Notes: generated from the sequence alone by a model not told the origin. A stretch of DNA of 64,000 bases from Lachnospiraceae bacterium (GCA_022787145.1 JALFVM010000212.1:33527-97526); one strand, 5' to 3'. Positions 33,654 to 44,084 are shown, numbered from the stretch's first letter. Numbers and translations are program-made.

Positions 33654-35752
33654 TATACTTCCTCTGGAACATCCTTAATACTGAAACTCATACGTCCCAT
33701 TTTGTCTTTGCCCATGCAGATTACTGTTACTTCATCTCCAAGGGATAATACATCTTCTACTTTGTCAATTCTTCTCTTCGCAATTTTGGAAATATGAACC
33801 ATTCCCTCTTTGCCCGGTGCAAATTCCACAAAGGCACCAAATTCCTTGATGCTTACGACTTTTCCGCTCAGAATCTGACCTTCCTCAAAATCGCTGGCAA
33901 TGATGCGAATCATCTCACATGCCTCATCCATCTTCTCAGCGTCTGTTCCGCATACAGATACCGCACCGTCATCTGTGATATCAATCTTCACACCTGTGCG
34001 CTCAATGATTGCATTGATGGTCTTTCCGCGCTGTCCAACCACATCACCAATCTTCTGCGGATCAATCGACATCTGCACAATCTTCGGTGCATATTTGCCC
34101 ACCTCTGTACGAGGCTGTGCAATCGTCTTTTCCATGACTTCTGTGAGGATATATTCTCTTGCCTCTTTTGTTCTGGCAATCGCTTCCTCTACAATTGGTC
34201 TTGTCAGACCATGAATCTTGATATCCATCTGGATTGCTGTGATACCGTCATGTGTACCGGCAACCTTAAAGTCCATATCTCCGAAGAAGTCTTCCAGACC
34301 CTGAATATCAGTCAGTACAATGTAATCATCGTCCGTCTCGCCTGTTACCAGACCTGCGGAAATTCCTGCAACTGGTTTTCTGATCGGCACTCCGGCAGCC
34401 ATCAAAGACATAGAGGATGCGCAGATACTTGCCTGAGAAGTAGAACCGTTTGATTCAAAAGTCTCAGATACGGTACGGATTGCATATGGGAACTCCTCAA
34501 CAGTCGGAAGTACCGGAACCAGTGCACGCTCAGCCAGCGCTCCATGTCCGATCTCACGACGTCCCGGTCCTCTGGATGGTTTTGTCTCACCAACAGAGTA
34601 AGACGGGAAGTTGTAGTGGTGCATATATCTCTTATTTGTCTCAAATTCATCCAGACCGTCGATTTTCTGTGCGTCAGCCAGCGGAGCCAGTGTCGTAACA
34701 GTACAAATCTGTGTCTGTCCGCGTGTAAACATTGCAGAACCATGTACTCTCGGAATCAAATCCACTTCTGCTGCCAGAGGACGGATTTCTTTGATTGCTC
34801 TTCCGTCTGGACGTTTGTGATCTTTGAGAATCATTTTGCGGACAGTTTTCTTCTGGTACTGATATACAGCCTCTCCCAGAACAGCCAGCCACTCTTCATT
34901 CTCAGCAAATGCTTCTTCGAGTTTCTCCGTAATCTGACGGATGTTTTCTTCTCTCTTCTGTTTCTCGTCTGTGAAGACAGCTACTTCCATTTCTTCCGGA
35001 GGAACGATCTCTTTGATTGCTGCAAACAGTTCTTCCGGAACGGCACAGCTTTCGTATGCATGTTTCGGTTTTCCGCACTCTGCTACAATTTTCTCGATAA
35101 ATGCGATGATTTCCTGATTTACTTCATGTGCCTTATAAATCGCCTCAATCATAACATCTTCTTTTACTTCGTTCGCACCTGCCTCAATCATGATCACTTT
35201 TTCTTTTGTGGAAGCTACCGTAAGCTGAAGATCCGAAATTTCTTTCATAGCCAGAGACGGATTAATGATAAACTCACCATTTACCATACCTACCTGTGTC
35301 GTTGCACAAGGTCCGTCAAACGGAATATCAGAAATACAGGTTGTGATGGAGGAACCCAGCATGGCCGGAATCTCCGGATTGCATTCCGGATCTACCGACA
35401 TAACCATGTTATTTAAGGTTACATCATTGCGGTAATCCTTCGGAAACAACGGTCTCATCGGACGGTCAATGACACGGCTGGTCAGGATGGCATGTTCACT
35501 TGCCTTTCCCTCACGTTTGTTGAATCCTCCCGGGATTTTTCCGACTGCATACATTTTCTCCTCATACTCCACGCTCAGAGGGAAGAAATCGATTCCTTCT
35601 CTCGGCTTATCAGAAGCAACTGCGGTGGATAACACAGTCGTATCACCATAATGCATCAGAGCAGCACCGTTTGCCTGTTTTGCCACACGGCCGATATCTA
35701 CAGTCAATGTTCTGCCCGCAAGTTCCATAGAATAACTTTTGTACATACTCAT
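33653..35752 (-). CDS. pnp: polynucleotide phosphorylase
   Basis: 699 aa from ATG 35752 (AAGGAGAAAA directly upstream); an in-frame ATG at 35842 would add 30 basic residues without a site. Two RNase PH domains (GGFNKREGKASEHAILTSRV; RGQTQICTVTTLAPLADAQK), then KH (DPQKIGDVVGQRGKTINAII) and S1 (EGQILSGKVVSIKEFGAFVE) domains. PNPase degrades RNA from the 3' end phosphorolytically. It follows rpsO, the conserved order, with a 172-bp gap containing a hairpin, and nrdG overlaps its stop. Confidence 0.97.
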   Translation of the reverse strand: MSMYKSYSMELAGRTLTVDIGRVAKQANGAALMHYGDTTVLSTAVASDKPREGIDFFPLSVEYEEKMYAVGKIPGGFNKREGKASEHAILTSRVIDRPMRPLFPKDYRNDVTLNNMVMSVDPECNPEIPAMLGSSITTCISDIPFDGPCATTQVGMVNGEFIINPSLAMKEISDLQLTVASTKEKVIMIEAGANEVKEDVMIEAIYKAHEVNQEIIAFIEKIVAECGKPKHAYESCAVPEELFAAIKEIVPPEEMEVAVFTDEKQKREENIRQITEKLEEAFAENEEWLAVLGEAVYQYQKKTVRKMILKDHKRPDGRAIKEIRPLAAEVDLIPRVHGSAMFTRGQTQICTVTTLAPLADAQKIDGLDEFETNKRYMHHYNFPSYSVGETKPSRGPGRREIGHGALAERALVPVLPTVEEFPYAIRTVSETFESNGSTSQASICASSMSLMAAGVPIRKPVAGISAGLVTGETDDDYIVLTDIQGLEDFFGDMDFKVAGTHDGITAIQMDIKIHGLTRPIVEEAIARTKEAREYILTEVMEKTIAQPRTEVGKYAPKIVQMSIDPQKIGDVVGQRGKTINAIIERTGVKIDITDDGAVSVCGTDAEKMDEACEMIRIIASDFEEGQILSGKVVSIKEFGAFVEFAPGKEGMVHISKIAKRRIDKVEDVLSLGDEVTVICMGKDKMGRMSFSIKDVPEEV

Positions 35753-35862
35753 TTTTCTCCTTTTTCTTAAATATTGCGCGAAAGTCCGAAACAACTGAAA
35801 AAAACACTTTCCACAAAATGCCCTTTTCAGTAGTCTCGGCAAAATCTTTCGCAGATAAACAT

Positions 35863-35889
35863 GAAAACAGGAGCGGATTCCTCCGCCCC
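35863..35889 (-). terminator. hairpin between rpsO and pnp
   Basis: Minus-strand GGGGCGGA and TCCGCTCC (one G-U pair) with a GGAA loop, followed by TGTTTTC. The U-run is short, so it is probably partial termination or a processing site, as expected for rpsO-pnp. Confidence 0.6.
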
Positions 35890-35924
35890 CGCATTTTGAA
35901 ATACCAGCCTTCTCGCAGGACTGA

Positions 35925-36191
35925 TTATTTTCTCAGACCTAACTTCTCGATCAGTGCACGGTATCTGTTAATGTCAGTTTTCTTTAAGTAAGCCAGAAGG
36001 CCTCTTCTCTGACCAACCATTTTCAGAAGACCTCTTCTGGAATGATGATCTTTGTGGTTCGTTTTCAGATGCTCTGTCAGCTCCTGAATTCTTGCTGTTA
36101 AGATTGCTACCTGAACCTCTGGTGATCCTGTGTCACCTTCTGTTCTGGCATATTCTTTCATAATTGCTGCTTTCTTTTCCTTTGAAATCAT
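35925..36191 (-). CDS. rpsO: 30S ribosomal protein S15
   Basis: 88 aa, standard length. [40 protein letters not shown] and [20 protein letters not shown] are the conserved 16S-rRNA-binding segments. S15 is a primary binder of the central domain. The start is ATG 36191 behind TAGGAGGA. It has a strong promoter at 36282-36310 and a leader of about 85 nt that may allow autoregulation, as in other bacteria, though I could not assign a specific leader fold. Confidence 0.98.
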   Translation of the reverse strand: MISKEKKAAIMKEYARTEGDTGSPEVQVAILTARIQELTEHLKTNHKDHHSRRGLLKMVGQRRGLLAYLKKTDINRYRALIEKLGLRK

Positions 36192-36281
36192 TTTGTTTTC
36201 CTCCTAAAATTCTATCATCGCCGCACATTAAGAGTTGGTCGGAGTGTCCAGACTCTGAACATGGGCTGCTCACACTTTGAC

Positions 36282-36310
36282 AGTATAACACATGTGATTT
36301 CTGATGTAAA
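36282..36310 (-). promoter_or_regulatory. promoter of rpsO
   Basis: Minus-strand TTTACA (36305-36310) and TATACT (36282-36287) with a 17-bp spacer. It lies 91 bp before rpsO, downstream of ribF, so rpsO can be expressed apart from the infB operon. Confidence 0.7.
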
Positions 36311-36317
36311 CTCTTTT

Positions 36318-37217
36318 TTAAAGCGGATTTCCATATTTTTTTCCAGTTTCAATATCTTTGTCAAGCTGCTCTTTCAAGGCTTGCAAAGATTCAAACCTTC
36401 TCTCAGGACGGACAAAATGAAAAAATTCCACCTTTGCTTCCCTTCCATACAAATCCTCCGAGCACTCAAACAGATACGTTTCCACGCCAAGAAACTGCTC
36501 GCCGCCCACCGTCGGCTTGTACCCGACGTTGGTAATACCCATATAAGAATCTTCTCCAAAATGTGTTCTCGTCACATAGACACCATTTGGAGGCATCAGT
36601 TTTTCTCTTGGAGGAATCAGATTTGCAGTCGGCACACCAATCGTCCTTCCAAGACGCCTTCCGTGTACCACTTCTCCTTCTGTTGAAAAATGATAACCGA
36701 GAAGCTCGTTTGCCTTTTCTATATTTCCCTCATTGAGCTGCTCCCTCACATATGTGCTGCTGATTTCTCTGGTGCCATCCATTTCCTTTGAAAGCACTTC
36801 TACCTCGAATCCATAGATTTCCCCCAGCTGCTTTAGCACCTTTGTATTGCCCTTTCGCTGATAGCCAAAACGGTAATCCGGACCGACTATAATATGTGCT
36901 GCATGAAGTCTCTTTACAAGAATTTCTTTTACAAAATCTTCCGGACTCATATGCATCAGCTTTTTGTCCAGTGTACACTCAACCAGAAGCTCCATTCCCA
37001 TATGGTTCAGCATATGGATGCGCTCCTGGTTCGTAAGAAGTTTTTTGTCCCGATTGGAAAACGCCACCACGGTCTTTTTCCATCCCTGTTTTATTCCTAA
37101 TTCCGCCACCCGCCTGATCAGCTTCTGATGTCCCCTGTGGACACCATTGAACTTTCCAAGAGTAACCACAGTGCGCTGATTTTCAGGCAGAATGGGGACT
37201 TCCTGTATATATTCCAT
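36318..37217 (-). CDS. ribF: bifunctional riboflavin kinase / FMN adenylyltransferase
   Basis: 299 aa. The N-terminal FAD synthetase domain has VTLGKFNGVHRGHQKLIRRV and IIVGPDYRFGYQRKGN. The C-terminal flavokinase has RRLGRTIGVPTANLIPPREK and NGVYVTRTHFGEDSYMGITN. Together they convert riboflavin to FMN and FAD. The start is ATG 37217 behind GGAGGTCAT. It follows truB by 30 bp, the usual Firmicute gene order. There is no FMN riboswitch in front of it, as expected for this operon position. Confidence 0.96.
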   Translation of the reverse strand: MEYIQEVPILPENQRTVVTLGKFNGVHRGHQKLIRRVAELGIKQGWKKTVVAFSNRDKKLLTNQERIHMLNHMGMELLVECTLDKKLMHMSPEDFVKEILVKRLHAAHIIVGPDYRFGYQRKGNTKVLKQLGEIYGFEVEVLSKEMDGTREISSTYVREQLNEGNIEKANELLGYHFSTEGEVVHGRRLGRTIGVPTANLIPPREKLMPPNGVYVTRTHFGEDSYMGITNVGYKPTVGGEQFLGVETYLFECSEDLYGREAKVEFFHFVRPERRFESLQALKEQLDKDIETGKKYGNPL

Positions 37218-37247
37218 ATGACCTCCGACACGCAGTGCATGACTGCA

Positions 37248-38135
37248 CTAGTGAAACATTTTTACCGGATAGTACCGGCGACTGCCCTCTTTGCGGGCAT
37301 AAATACCGATAAAAGCCCCCTGACTGTCATACGCACGCACCCATCCCTCCAGAGAAACCGGCGTGACTGCTTTGCAATCAATGGGATTTCCATTTAAGAG
37401 CAGCTTGTCCAGACTTGGAGGACAGGTAAAGGAAGGAAGATGTGCAAACATGTCTTCCACAGATGTCACGAGCTGCATTACTTCGTTTTTCTGTGCATAA
37501 GACGCAATTTCTTCCAATGTATGACTGTTCTCAAGAGAAAAACGTTCCACACGAGTGCGTACCAGCTTTTCCATGGCAGCCCCACATCCAAGTTTCTCTC
37601 CAATATCATGACAGAGTGTTCTTATGTACGTTCCCTTGGAACAGGTTACCCGAAGCGAGATTCTCGGAAGAGTCATATCCAGTATTTCGATCTCATAAAA
37701 ATGTACCGGCCTTGGCTTTCGTTCTACCTCAATTCCTTCCCGCGCCAGTTCATAAAGCTTCTTCCCGTTTACTTTCAAAGCTGAATACATCGGCGGAACC
37801 TGCATCTGATCGCCAAGAAAGCCTTTGACAGCTTTCTCTGCCTCCTCCAGGGAACAGGTCACCTCCCGTTTTTTCAGAACCGTTCCCGTTGTATCCTGTG
37901 TATCCGTAGAAATTCCAAGCAGCAATACTGTTTCATAAGTCTTCTTTTTATCTGTGAGCATATCACAGAGTCTGGTTCCCTTGCCCAGGCACACCGGAAG
38001 GACTCCGGCAGCCTCCGGGTCAAGCGTTCCTGTATGGCCGATTTTTTTCTGTCTGAGAATTCCTCTCAACTTTGCCACCACATCGTGCGACGTAAATCCG
38101 GCCTCCTTATACACATTGATTACTCCGTCTATCAT
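37248..38135 (-). CDS. truB: tRNA pseudouridine-55 synthase
   Basis: 295 aa. GVINVYKEAGFTSHDVVAKL is the usual start. The catalytic Asp lies in IGHTGTLDPEAAGVLPVCLG, and VTCSKGTYIRTLCHDIGEKL is the second conserved block. TruB makes pseudouridine 55 in the T loop of tRNAs. The start is ATG 38135 behind AAAGG, 3 bp after the nrnA stop. A short C-terminal PUA-like tail (RAYDSQGAFIGIYAR) is present. Confidence 0.96.
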   Translation of the reverse strand: MIDGVINVYKEAGFTSHDVVAKLRGILRQKKIGHTGTLDPEAAGVLPVCLGKGTRLCDMLTDKKKTYETVLLLGISTDTQDTTGTVLKKREVTCSLEEAEKAVKGFLGDQMQVPPMYSALKVNGKKLYELAREGIEVERKPRPVHFYEIEILDMTLPRISLRVTCSKGTYIRTLCHDIGEKLGCGAAMEKLVRTRVERFSLENSHTLEEIASYAQKNEVMQLVTSVEDMFAHLPSFTCPPSLDKLLLNGNPIDCKAVTPVSLEGWVRAYDSQGAFIGIYARKEGSRRYYPVKMFH

Positions 38136-38138
38136 TTT

Positions 38139-39098
38139 CTAGCCTTTCACTAACTGTTTTTCAATCTGCGCTGCCAGATTGTTCAGCACATCATAAGCAG
38201 TACCGCTCATATCACATCCGGCAGCTCTGGTGTGACCGCCGCCGCCAAAAAACAACGCTACCTGACTCACATCCACGCATCCATTGGAACGCATGCTGAC
38301 TTTAAACCGCATCGGATCATGCTCATAAATAAAGACTGCCACCTCAACACCTTTTGTCAGTCGAAGCTGGTTTACAATCCCATCGAGATCCTTTCCATCC
38401 ATATGATAAAACTCCATATCTTTTTTTCGAACAATACCGGCAATACAGGTTCCGTGAAGGAACAAAATGCTCTCTGTCAGAACGCGCCCCATAACCTGAT
38501 TCTGCAGATAGGATTTCTGATAAAAGCTTTCATCGATAATCTTGTTAAAATCAAATCCGGTAGCCATTAACTTTCCCGCAATTTCCATGGTTCTTGGCGT
38601 TGTGGAAGAATACTGAAACACACCCGTATCGTGAATGATGCCTGTATAAATGGCAACCGCCACAGGCTGCGTAATCTTCTCAGGATCTAAAAGTGTGTAA
38701 AGCACCTCGGAAGCCGAGCTGACTGTTCCCTCCACATGATTGATGTCTGCAAATCCCTGATTGCTGATGTGATGATCCAGACAAAATGTTTTTTTTGCAT
38801 TTGCAAACATATTTTCTGCCAGACCGATTCGATCCCGGCTGCTGACGTCGCAGGTAATAAACAAATCGTATACTTTGCTGTCATCTGCCTCCATCCGAAT
38901 TTCATCAAAAGACGGAATATATGCAAACTCCTGCTTTGGATGATCCAGATAAACATCAACCTCAAGCTGTGGATATTCCTGTCTCAGATAGAGATACAGC
39001 CCCATGCAGGAACCAACACAGTCCCCATCCGGACGGACATGTCCGGCAATACCGATACTGCCGACATGTTCATCCAAAAGTTCTGAAATTCTTTCCAT
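38139..39098 (-). CDS. nrnA: DHH-family phosphoesterase, NrnA-like oligoribonuclease/pAp phosphatase
   Basis: 319 aa from ATG 39098 (GAGGTG 7 nt upstream; GTG 39107 is also in frame). The DHH domain shows IAGHVRPDGDCVGSCMGLYL, FITCDVSSRDRIG and FCLDHHISNQGFADIN; the DHHA1 domain ends with FGGGGHTRAAGCDMSG. NrnA degrades very short RNAs and dephosphorylates pAp. Its place between rbfA and truB is the conserved Firmicute position. Confidence 0.93.
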   Translation of the reverse strand: MERISELLDEHVGSIGIAGHVRPDGDCVGSCMGLYLYLRQEYPQLEVDVYLDHPKQEFAYIPSFDEIRMEADDSKVYDLFITCDVSSRDRIGLAENMFANAKKTFCLDHHISNQGFADINHVEGTVSSASEVLYTLLDPEKITQPVAVAIYTGIIHDTGVFQYSSTTPRTMEIAGKLMATGFDFNKIIDESFYQKSYLQNQVMGRVLTESILFLHGTCIAGIVRKKDMEFYHMDGKDLDGIVNQLRLTKGVEVAVFIYEHDPMRFKVSMRSNGCVDVSQVALFFGGGGHTRAAGCDMSGTAYDVLNNLAAQIEKQLVKG

Positions 39099-39116
39099 TC
39101 TTTTCACCTCTGCCCT

Positions 39117-39476
39117 TTACTTGTCATTCTTCGTCAACTCATCGATTTTTCTGGACATCTCCACACCGTACTCGATGGAAGTATCCAGAATAAAACGAAT
39201 CTGAGGTGTGTAACGCAAATTCAGTCTGGACGCAAGCTGTCTTCTTACATATCCCTCTGCACTGTTTAATCCCGCCATCGTATCCGATCTGGCCTGATCA
39301 TTGCCCAAAACGCTGATATAAGCTTTGCAGGTTTTCAGATCCGGTGCCACTTCCACGGCCGTCACAGAGGTCATGGAATGGATACGCGGATCTTTGATAT
39401 CATCGCGGATAATATTGCTGAGTTCTCTTAAGACTTCTCCGTTCACACGAGTATTCTTAATGCTGTTCTTTCTCAT
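39117..39476 (-). CDS. rbfA: 30S ribosome-binding factor RbfA
   Basis: 119 aa. KNTRVNGEVLRELSNIIRDD, VEVAPDLKTCKAYISVLGND and LRYTPQIRFILDTSIEYGVE match RbfA. It helps 16S rRNA 5' end maturation. The start is ATG 39476 behind AAAGAGGT. It follows infB by 27 bp. Confidence 0.96.
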   Translation of the reverse strand: MRKNSIKNTRVNGEVLRELSNIIRDDIKDPRIHSMTSVTAVEVAPDLKTCKAYISVLGNDQARSDTMAGLNSAEGYVRRQLASRLNLRYTPQIRFILDTSIEYGVEMSRKIDELTKNDK

Positions 39477-39503
39477 ATATTACCTCTTTATCTGTCTATA
39501 TTT

Positions 39504-42236
39504 TTATCTTGGCACTTCTACCATGATATAAGCTTCTACCTGGTCCTCTTCTTTGACATCATTGAAGTCTTCAAATACAAGACCACACTCATATCCGGCT
39601 TTGACTTCCTTGACGTCATCTTTAAATCGTTTCAGGGAGGCCAGTGCGCCCTCATAAATCTGTTCACCCTCGCGGGTAATTCTTACTTTACAGTTTCTCT
39701 CAAAACGTCCGTCTAATACATAACTTCCGGCGATTGTACCAACACCTGAAGCTTTAAATGTCTGACGAACTTCACCGTGACCGATGACCTGCTCCTCGAA
39801 GATCGGATCGAGCATACCCTTCATAGCAGCTTCCACATCCTCGATTGCCTGGTAAATAACCTTGTACAGTCTCAAATCCACGCCTTCCTGCTCAGCAATT
39901 GCTTTTGCAGTTGCATCCGGACGAACGTTAAATCCAATAACGATTGCATTAGAAGTAGATGCCAAAGTCACATCAGACTCATTGATTGCCCCAACACCGC
40001 CATGGATGACTTTTACTACCACTTCCTCATTGGAAAGTTTTGTCAGACTCTGTTTCACCGCCTCTACAGAACCCTGTACATCCGCTTTTACGATAATCGG
40101 AAGCTCTTTGAGTGTACCGGCCTGAATCTGATCAAACAAATCATCGAGAGACAGTCTTGATTTGGTATCCTCAAGCATACGGTTTCTGTTCTCAGATACG
40201 AAGGTTGCCGCAAAGGATTTTGCTTCTTTGTCCGTATCAAAGGCAACCAGAATCTCACCGGCATTCGGTACATCACTCAGTCCAAGAATCTCTACCGGTG
40301 TAGACGGTCCAGCCTCTTTGACTCTTCTTCCCTTATCATCCATCATGGCACGGACTTTACCGGCACATGCACCTGCGGCAATGAAATCACCGACATGCAG
40401 CGTACCCTTCTGAACAAGAATAGTCGCAACCGGTCCTTTTCCTTTGTCAAGCTCCGCCTCAATGACGATACCTCTTGCCTCGCGGTCCGGATTTGCTTTC
40501 AGCTCACAGACCTCAGCAGTCAGAAGCAGCATCTCAAGAAGGTCATCAATACCCTCACCAGTATGTGCAGATACCGGAACAAAAATTGTGCTGCCGCCCC
40601 AGTCTTCCGGAATCAGCTCGTACTCGGACAATTCCTGTTTTACACGTTCAACGTTTGCACTCGGTTTATCAATCTTGTTGATGGCAACTACAATCTCAAT
40701 ACCGGCAGCTTTCGCATGGCTGATTGCCTCTACTGTCTGGGGCATCACGCCATCGTCTGCGGCAACAACAAGAATTGCAATGTCAGTAGAGTTTGCACCA
40801 CGCATACGCATGGCAGTAAATGCCTCATGTCCCGGTGTATCCAGAAATGTGATTTTCTGTCCGTTGATCGTTACCACATAAGCACCGATATGCTGGGTGA
40901 TACCGCCGGCCTCACGGTCAGTCACATGTGTATTACGGATTGCATCCAGAAGAGAAGTTTTTCCATGGTCAACGTGACCCATAACACAGACAACCGGTGG
41001 TCTTGGAACCATCTTGCTCTCATCTTCCTCTTCCTCTTTCAGAAGTTCCTCGATGACATCGACTTTCTCTTCCTGGGTTGCGATAATATCATAGCTTAAT
41101 GCGATTTCCTCTGCCTGCTCGAAATCAATCTCCTGGTTCACAGTCACCATCGTTCCCTCCAGAAACAGTTTCTTCACGATGACAGATGGCTGCATTTTCA
41201 TCGCTTCTGCCAAATCACGAATTGTCAGTCTCTCCGGAATGGTAATCTCTTTAATCTCCGGTTTCTTCTCCTCCTGTTTTGGCTGAGGAGTCGGTTTCTG
41301 AAGTGCCTTCGGAATGCGCATGTTTGGACGGCGTCCGCCACCCTGATTTGGTCTGCGTCCCGGTGTCTTCTCATGATCTTTTCTGTTTTTATTTTCTTTC
41401 TTATCGCGCTCTCTTTTGCTTTCTTTCTGAGATTTTGCTGCTGCCTCTACTGCAAATGCAGAAGTTTCAAAGCGCTCCTTGTTGTTATCGTTGTTAAATC
41501 TTTTTCCCTGATTGTTCTGGCCGCCTCTTTGGTTGTTCTGGCCCTGGCGTCCGCCGCCAAAACGGGAATTTCCGCCTCTTTCATTTCTGTCTTCTCTGTC
41601 GCCGCCACGCTCATTTTTGTCATTCTGCGGACGTGTGCCGCCCTGAGAACGGTTCTGATTGTTTGAGAAGCGGTTGTTCTGGCCACCTCTTTGATTATTC
41701 TGACCCTGACGGTTGTTCTGGCCGCCTCTTTGGTTGTTTTGACCACCGCGATTTTGCTGAGGTCTGGACTGATTATTCTGCTTTGGTGCCTCCTGTGCCG
41801 GCTTGGATGTCTCTGCCTGTTTCGGTGCCTCCTGTGCAGGTTTTGCCGGCTGTTTCGGTGCTTCTGCCTGTTTTACGGCGGGTTTCTTTGCGTTCTGCTG
41901 CTTTGGCGCAGCCGGACGTTTTTTCTTTGTATTTGTATTTTTGCCTCCATCGCTTGCGTTCTGCGCATGGAATACACGGATTAATTTTTTCTTTTTCTTC
42001 GGTGCCTCCGTGGTGGCTTCCTCCTGATTCATTCCCTGTTTTTCCTCGTTCACTACTGTATTTATCTCCTGACTTTTCTTATTGTTACGGTATGTCTGCC
42101 GCACCTGACCGACCAGCTGCTGTGGTACGGTACTCATATGGCTTTTGGCATCCATACCCTGGGTTTTCAGATACTGTATGATTTCCCTGTTGGACCTGCC
42201 AAGTTCCGCGGCAAGCTCATGTACTCTCATAGACAT
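39504..42236 (-). CDS. infB: translation initiation factor IF-2 with a Gly/Gln/Asn/Arg-rich linker
   Basis: 910 aa, longer than Bacillus IF-2 (716 aa). An IF2_N helix-turn-helix ([20 protein letters not shown]) is followed by a low-complexity linker (about 95-290): Ala/Lys/Pro-rich, then repeated [12 protein letters not shown] units, then basic. The second IF2_N motif is near [20 protein letters not shown]. The GTPase domain has [28 protein letters not shown] and AINKID, and domains II-IV follow. The start is ATG 42236 behind AAGGAGGT; a second ATG two codons later is also possible. DNA repeats encode the linker at 41515-41757. Confidence 0.97.
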   Translation of the reverse strand: MSMRVHELAAELGRSNREIIQYLKTQGMDAKSHMSTVPQQLVGQVRQTYRNNKKSQEINTVVNEEKQGMNQEEATTEAPKKKKKLIRVFHAQNASDGGKNTNTKKKRPAAPKQQNAKKPAVKQAEAPKQPAKPAQEAPKQAETSKPAQEAPKQNNQSRPQQNRGGQNNQRGGQNNRQGQNNQRGGQNNRFSNNQNRSQGGTRPQNDKNERGGDREDRNERGGNSRFGGGRQGQNNQRGGQNNQGKRFNNDNNKERFETSAFAVEAAAKSQKESKRERDKKENKNRKDHEKTPGRRPNQGGGRRPNMRIPKALQKPTPQPKQEEKKPEIKEITIPERLTIRDLAEAMKMQPSVIVKKLFLEGTMVTVNQEIDFEQAEEIALSYDIIATQEEKVDVIEELLKEEEEDESKMVPRPPVVCVMGHVDHGKTSLLDAIRNTHVTDREAGGITQHIGAYVVTINGQKITFLDTPGHEAFTAMRMRGANSTDIAILVVAADDGVMPQTVEAISHAKAAGIEIVVAINKIDKPSANVERVKQELSEYELIPEDWGGSTIFVPVSAHTGEGIDDLLEMLLLTAEVCELKANPDREARGIVIEAELDKGKGPVATILVQKGTLHVGDFIAAGACAGKVRAMMDDKGRRVKEAGPSTPVEILGLSDVPNAGEILVAFDTDKEAKSFAATFVSENRNRMLEDTKSRLSLDDLFDQIQAGTLKELPIIVKADVQGSVEAVKQSLTKLSNEEVVVKVIHGGVGAINESDVTLASTSNAIVIGFNVRPDATAKAIAEQEGVDLRLYKVIYQAIEDVEAAMKGMLDPIFEEQVIGHGEVRQTFKASGVGTIAGSYVLDGRFERNCKVRITREGEQIYEGALASLKRFKDDVKEVKAGYECGLVFEDFNDVKEEDQVEAYIMVEVPR
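41515..41757 (-). repeat. imperfect tandem coding repeat in infB linker
   Basis: Repeated units encoding GGQNNQR and variants ([30 protein letters not shown]) are visible as recurring GCCGCCTCTTTGGTTGTTCT blocks on the plus strand. The repeats are in frame, so length variation between strains would change only the linker. Confidence 0.75.
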
Positions 42237-42276
42237 ATCACTACCTCCTTTACCGATGTCACTTTACACGCATGCT

Positions 42277-42588
42277 TCAATCTTGTGAAGGGTAGTTTTT
42301 CATAATCGCTTTTGTAAAATTTTCATCCAGTACTGCCAAACTTGCACGGAATTCCTTACCGGTGCATTTACCAATCTGTTCTTTGTCTCCCACCAAAATC
42401 AGAGGGACTTCGTAGAAATGGCACATGTTGGAAAATTTTTTCTTTGTGTTGTCAGAAGCATCTTCTGCAACTACAACCAACAGACCTTTCCCGCTTTTAA
42501 CTGCTTTTTCTGTGGCAAATTCACCACTGACCACTTTTCCTGCTTTCGTCGCCAGCCCTAACAGAGATAGTATTTTATTTTTGTTCAA
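42277..42588 (-). CDS. ylxQ: L7Ae/L30e-family RNA-binding protein YlxQ
   Basis: 103 aa from a TTG start at 42588, 9 nt after AAGGAG; an earlier TTG at 42597 is too close to the site. KILSLLGLATKAGKVVSGEF, KGLLVVVAEDASDNTKKKFS and ILVGDKEQIGKCTGKEFRAS are the L7Ae-like core that recognises kink-turn RNA. It overlaps the 3' end of rnpM by 14 nt, the standard nusA-rnpM-ylxQ-infB order. Confidence 0.92.
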   Translation of the reverse strand: MNKNKILSLLGLATKAGKVVSGEFATEKAVKSGKGLLVVVAEDASDNTKKKFSNMCHFYEVPLILVGDKEQIGKCTGKEFRASLAVLDENFTKAIMKNYPSQD

Positions 42589-42847
42589 CTGCTTCAAACT
42601 CCTTTTTCAGTTCCTGATATACTTCCTGGGAGATGGATACTTTCAAAGAGCGCTCCAGCCCTTTGTTCTTTATTGCTTTTTCCAGACAGGCGGCATCGTA
42701 GCACAGATAAGCGCCTCTGCCGTTTTTCTTGCCTGTGGTATCCAGAAGGATTTCTCCCTCCGGTGTGCGAAGCACACGCATCATCTCTTTTTTGCTTTTC
42801 ATCTCCCGGCATCCGGTACACTGACGCATAGGGATCTTATTCTTCAT
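42575..42847 (-). CDS. rnpM: RNase P modulator RnpM (YlxR)
   Basis: 90 aa from ATG 42847, inside the last codons of nusA (11-nt overlap; the site AAGG lies in nusA). The family signature MRQCTGCREMKSKKEMMRVL and GRGAYLCYDAACLEKAIKNK are present. YlxR has been described as an RNase P-associated and nucleoid-linked protein in Gram-positives. Longer in-frame starts would extend it into nusA and are rejected. Confidence 0.93.
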   Translation of the reverse strand: MKNKIPMRQCTGCREMKSKKEMMRVLRTPEGEILLDTTGKKNGRGAYLCYDAACLEKAIKNKGLERSLKVSISQEVYQELKKEFEAVEQK

Positions 42848-44060
42848 CCTTGCTCTCAACCTCTTCCAAAGAATCCTCTGTCTGCTCCAGGTCTTCTTCC
42901 TCAAACAGTTCCTCTGCCTGAAGCTCTTGCATGATATCAGCCTCAAATTCATCTTCCAAAAGACTCATATCTTCATCTTCCTCTGTCTCCGGTTCTTCTT
43001 CCTCATAATCATACAGGTCACCAGATTCCTTTGCCTGTGTCTCACTCTTGATGTCAATCTTAAAGCCTGTCATGCGAGCTGCAAGACGTGCATTCTGTCC
43101 CTCTTTGCCAATGGCAAGAGACAGCTGATAATCCGGAACAACAACCAGAGCCGATTTTTCATCCGGATCCGCCAAAACTGCGATCACCTTTGCCGGACTC
43201 AGTGCATTTTCAATCAGAATTGCCGGATTCTCATCCCAGTTTACGATATCGATTTTTTCACCGCGAAGTTCTTCTACAATCGCATTGACACGGGCACCAT
43301 TCATACCGACACACGCTCCGACAGGATCGACATCCGGATCGTTGGACCATACTGCCATTTTTGTACGGGAACCGGCCTCACGGGCGATACATTTGATTTC
43401 CACAATCCCCTCTTTGACTTCTGTTACTTCTTCCTCAAACAGACGTTTTACCAGCTCCGGATGGGTTCTGGATACCTGGATACGAGGCCCCTTCGGTGTA
43501 TCCTTCACTTCCAGAATGTATACCTTGATGCGCTCTGTAGGCTTAAAGACTTCTCCCTTCACCTGCTCATTGTCACCAAGCAGGGCATCTGCTTTTCCAA
43601 GATTGATGCTTACATTCTTACCTATATAACGCTGTACGATACCTGTTACCACATCTTTTTCTTTTCCGTAGTATTCGTTATAAACTGCTTTTCGCTCTTC
43701 CTCGCGGATTTTCTGAAGAATAACATTTTTTGCATTCTGTGTGGCAATTCGTCCGAATTCTCGGGACTGAATCGGCACATGCACAATATCGCCCACTTCC
43801 ACTCTGCCATTTTCTTTCTGTGCCTGAGAAAGCAGAATCTCTGTCACGGGATCCTCCACCTGCTCCACAACTGTTTTCTCAGCTGTCACGCTGAAATCAC
43901 AGGTCTGCGGGTTGATGTTCACCTTTATATTATCTGCTTTACCAAAGTGGTTCTTACAAGCCTGGATCAAAGACTGCTCAATTGCTTCGAGCAAAGTATC
44001 TTTGCTGATGTTCTTCTCTTTTTCAAGAATCGTCAAAGCTTCCAGTAATTCTGTATTCAT
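42837..44060 (-). CDS. nusA: transcription termination/antitermination protein NusA
   Basis: 407 aa. N-terminal RNAP-binding domain ([20 protein letters not shown]), S1 domain near [18 protein letters not shown], then KH1/KH2 with [20 protein letters not shown] and [20 protein letters not shown]. It ends in a very acidic tail of about 55 residues ([12 protein letters not shown]). NusA controls pausing and termination. The start is ATG 44060 behind ATAGGAGGAT. It follows rimP by 24 bp. Confidence 0.97.
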   Translation of the reverse strand: MNTELLEALTILEKEKNISKDTLLEAIEQSLIQACKNHFGKADNIKVNINPQTCDFSVTAEKTVVEQVEDPVTEILLSQAQKENGRVEVGDIVHVPIQSREFGRIATQNAKNVILQKIREEERKAVYNEYYGKEKDVVTGIVQRYIGKNVSINLGKADALLGDNEQVKGEVFKPTERIKVYILEVKDTPKGPRIQVSRTHPELVKRLFEEEVTEVKEGIVEIKCIAREAGSRTKMAVWSNDPDVDPVGACVGMNGARVNAIVEELRGEKIDIVNWDENPAILIENALSPAKVIAVLADPDEKSALVVVPDYQLSLAIGKEGQNARLAARMTGFKIDIKSETQAKESGDLYDYEEEEPETEEDEDMSLLEDEFEADIMQELQAEELFEEEDLEQTEDSLEEVESKDEE

Positions 44061-44084
44061 TTTTTCTTTATCCTCCTATTAATT

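Noticed and set aside
34544..35416. 290-aa plus-strand frame opposite pnp
   Set aside because: Antisense of PNPase with Phe/Cys-rich random composition.
35753..35842. 30-residue N-terminal extension of pnp
   Set aside because: Basic, unconserved sequence lying over the rpsO-pnp gap; AAGGAGAAAA directly precedes ATG 35752, which gives the normal 699 aa.
41515..41757. Repeated blocks considered as a CRISPR array
   Set aside because: The units are in frame within infB, unequal in length and encode a Gly/Gln/Asn linker; no unique spacers.
42848..42952. 35-residue N-terminal extension of rnpM
   Set aside because: Would lie entirely within nusA; the family begins at [13 protein letters not shown].
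42927..44048. 373-aa plus-strand frame opposite nusA
   Set aside because: Exactly mirrors nusA; no ribosome site; low-likelihood composition.
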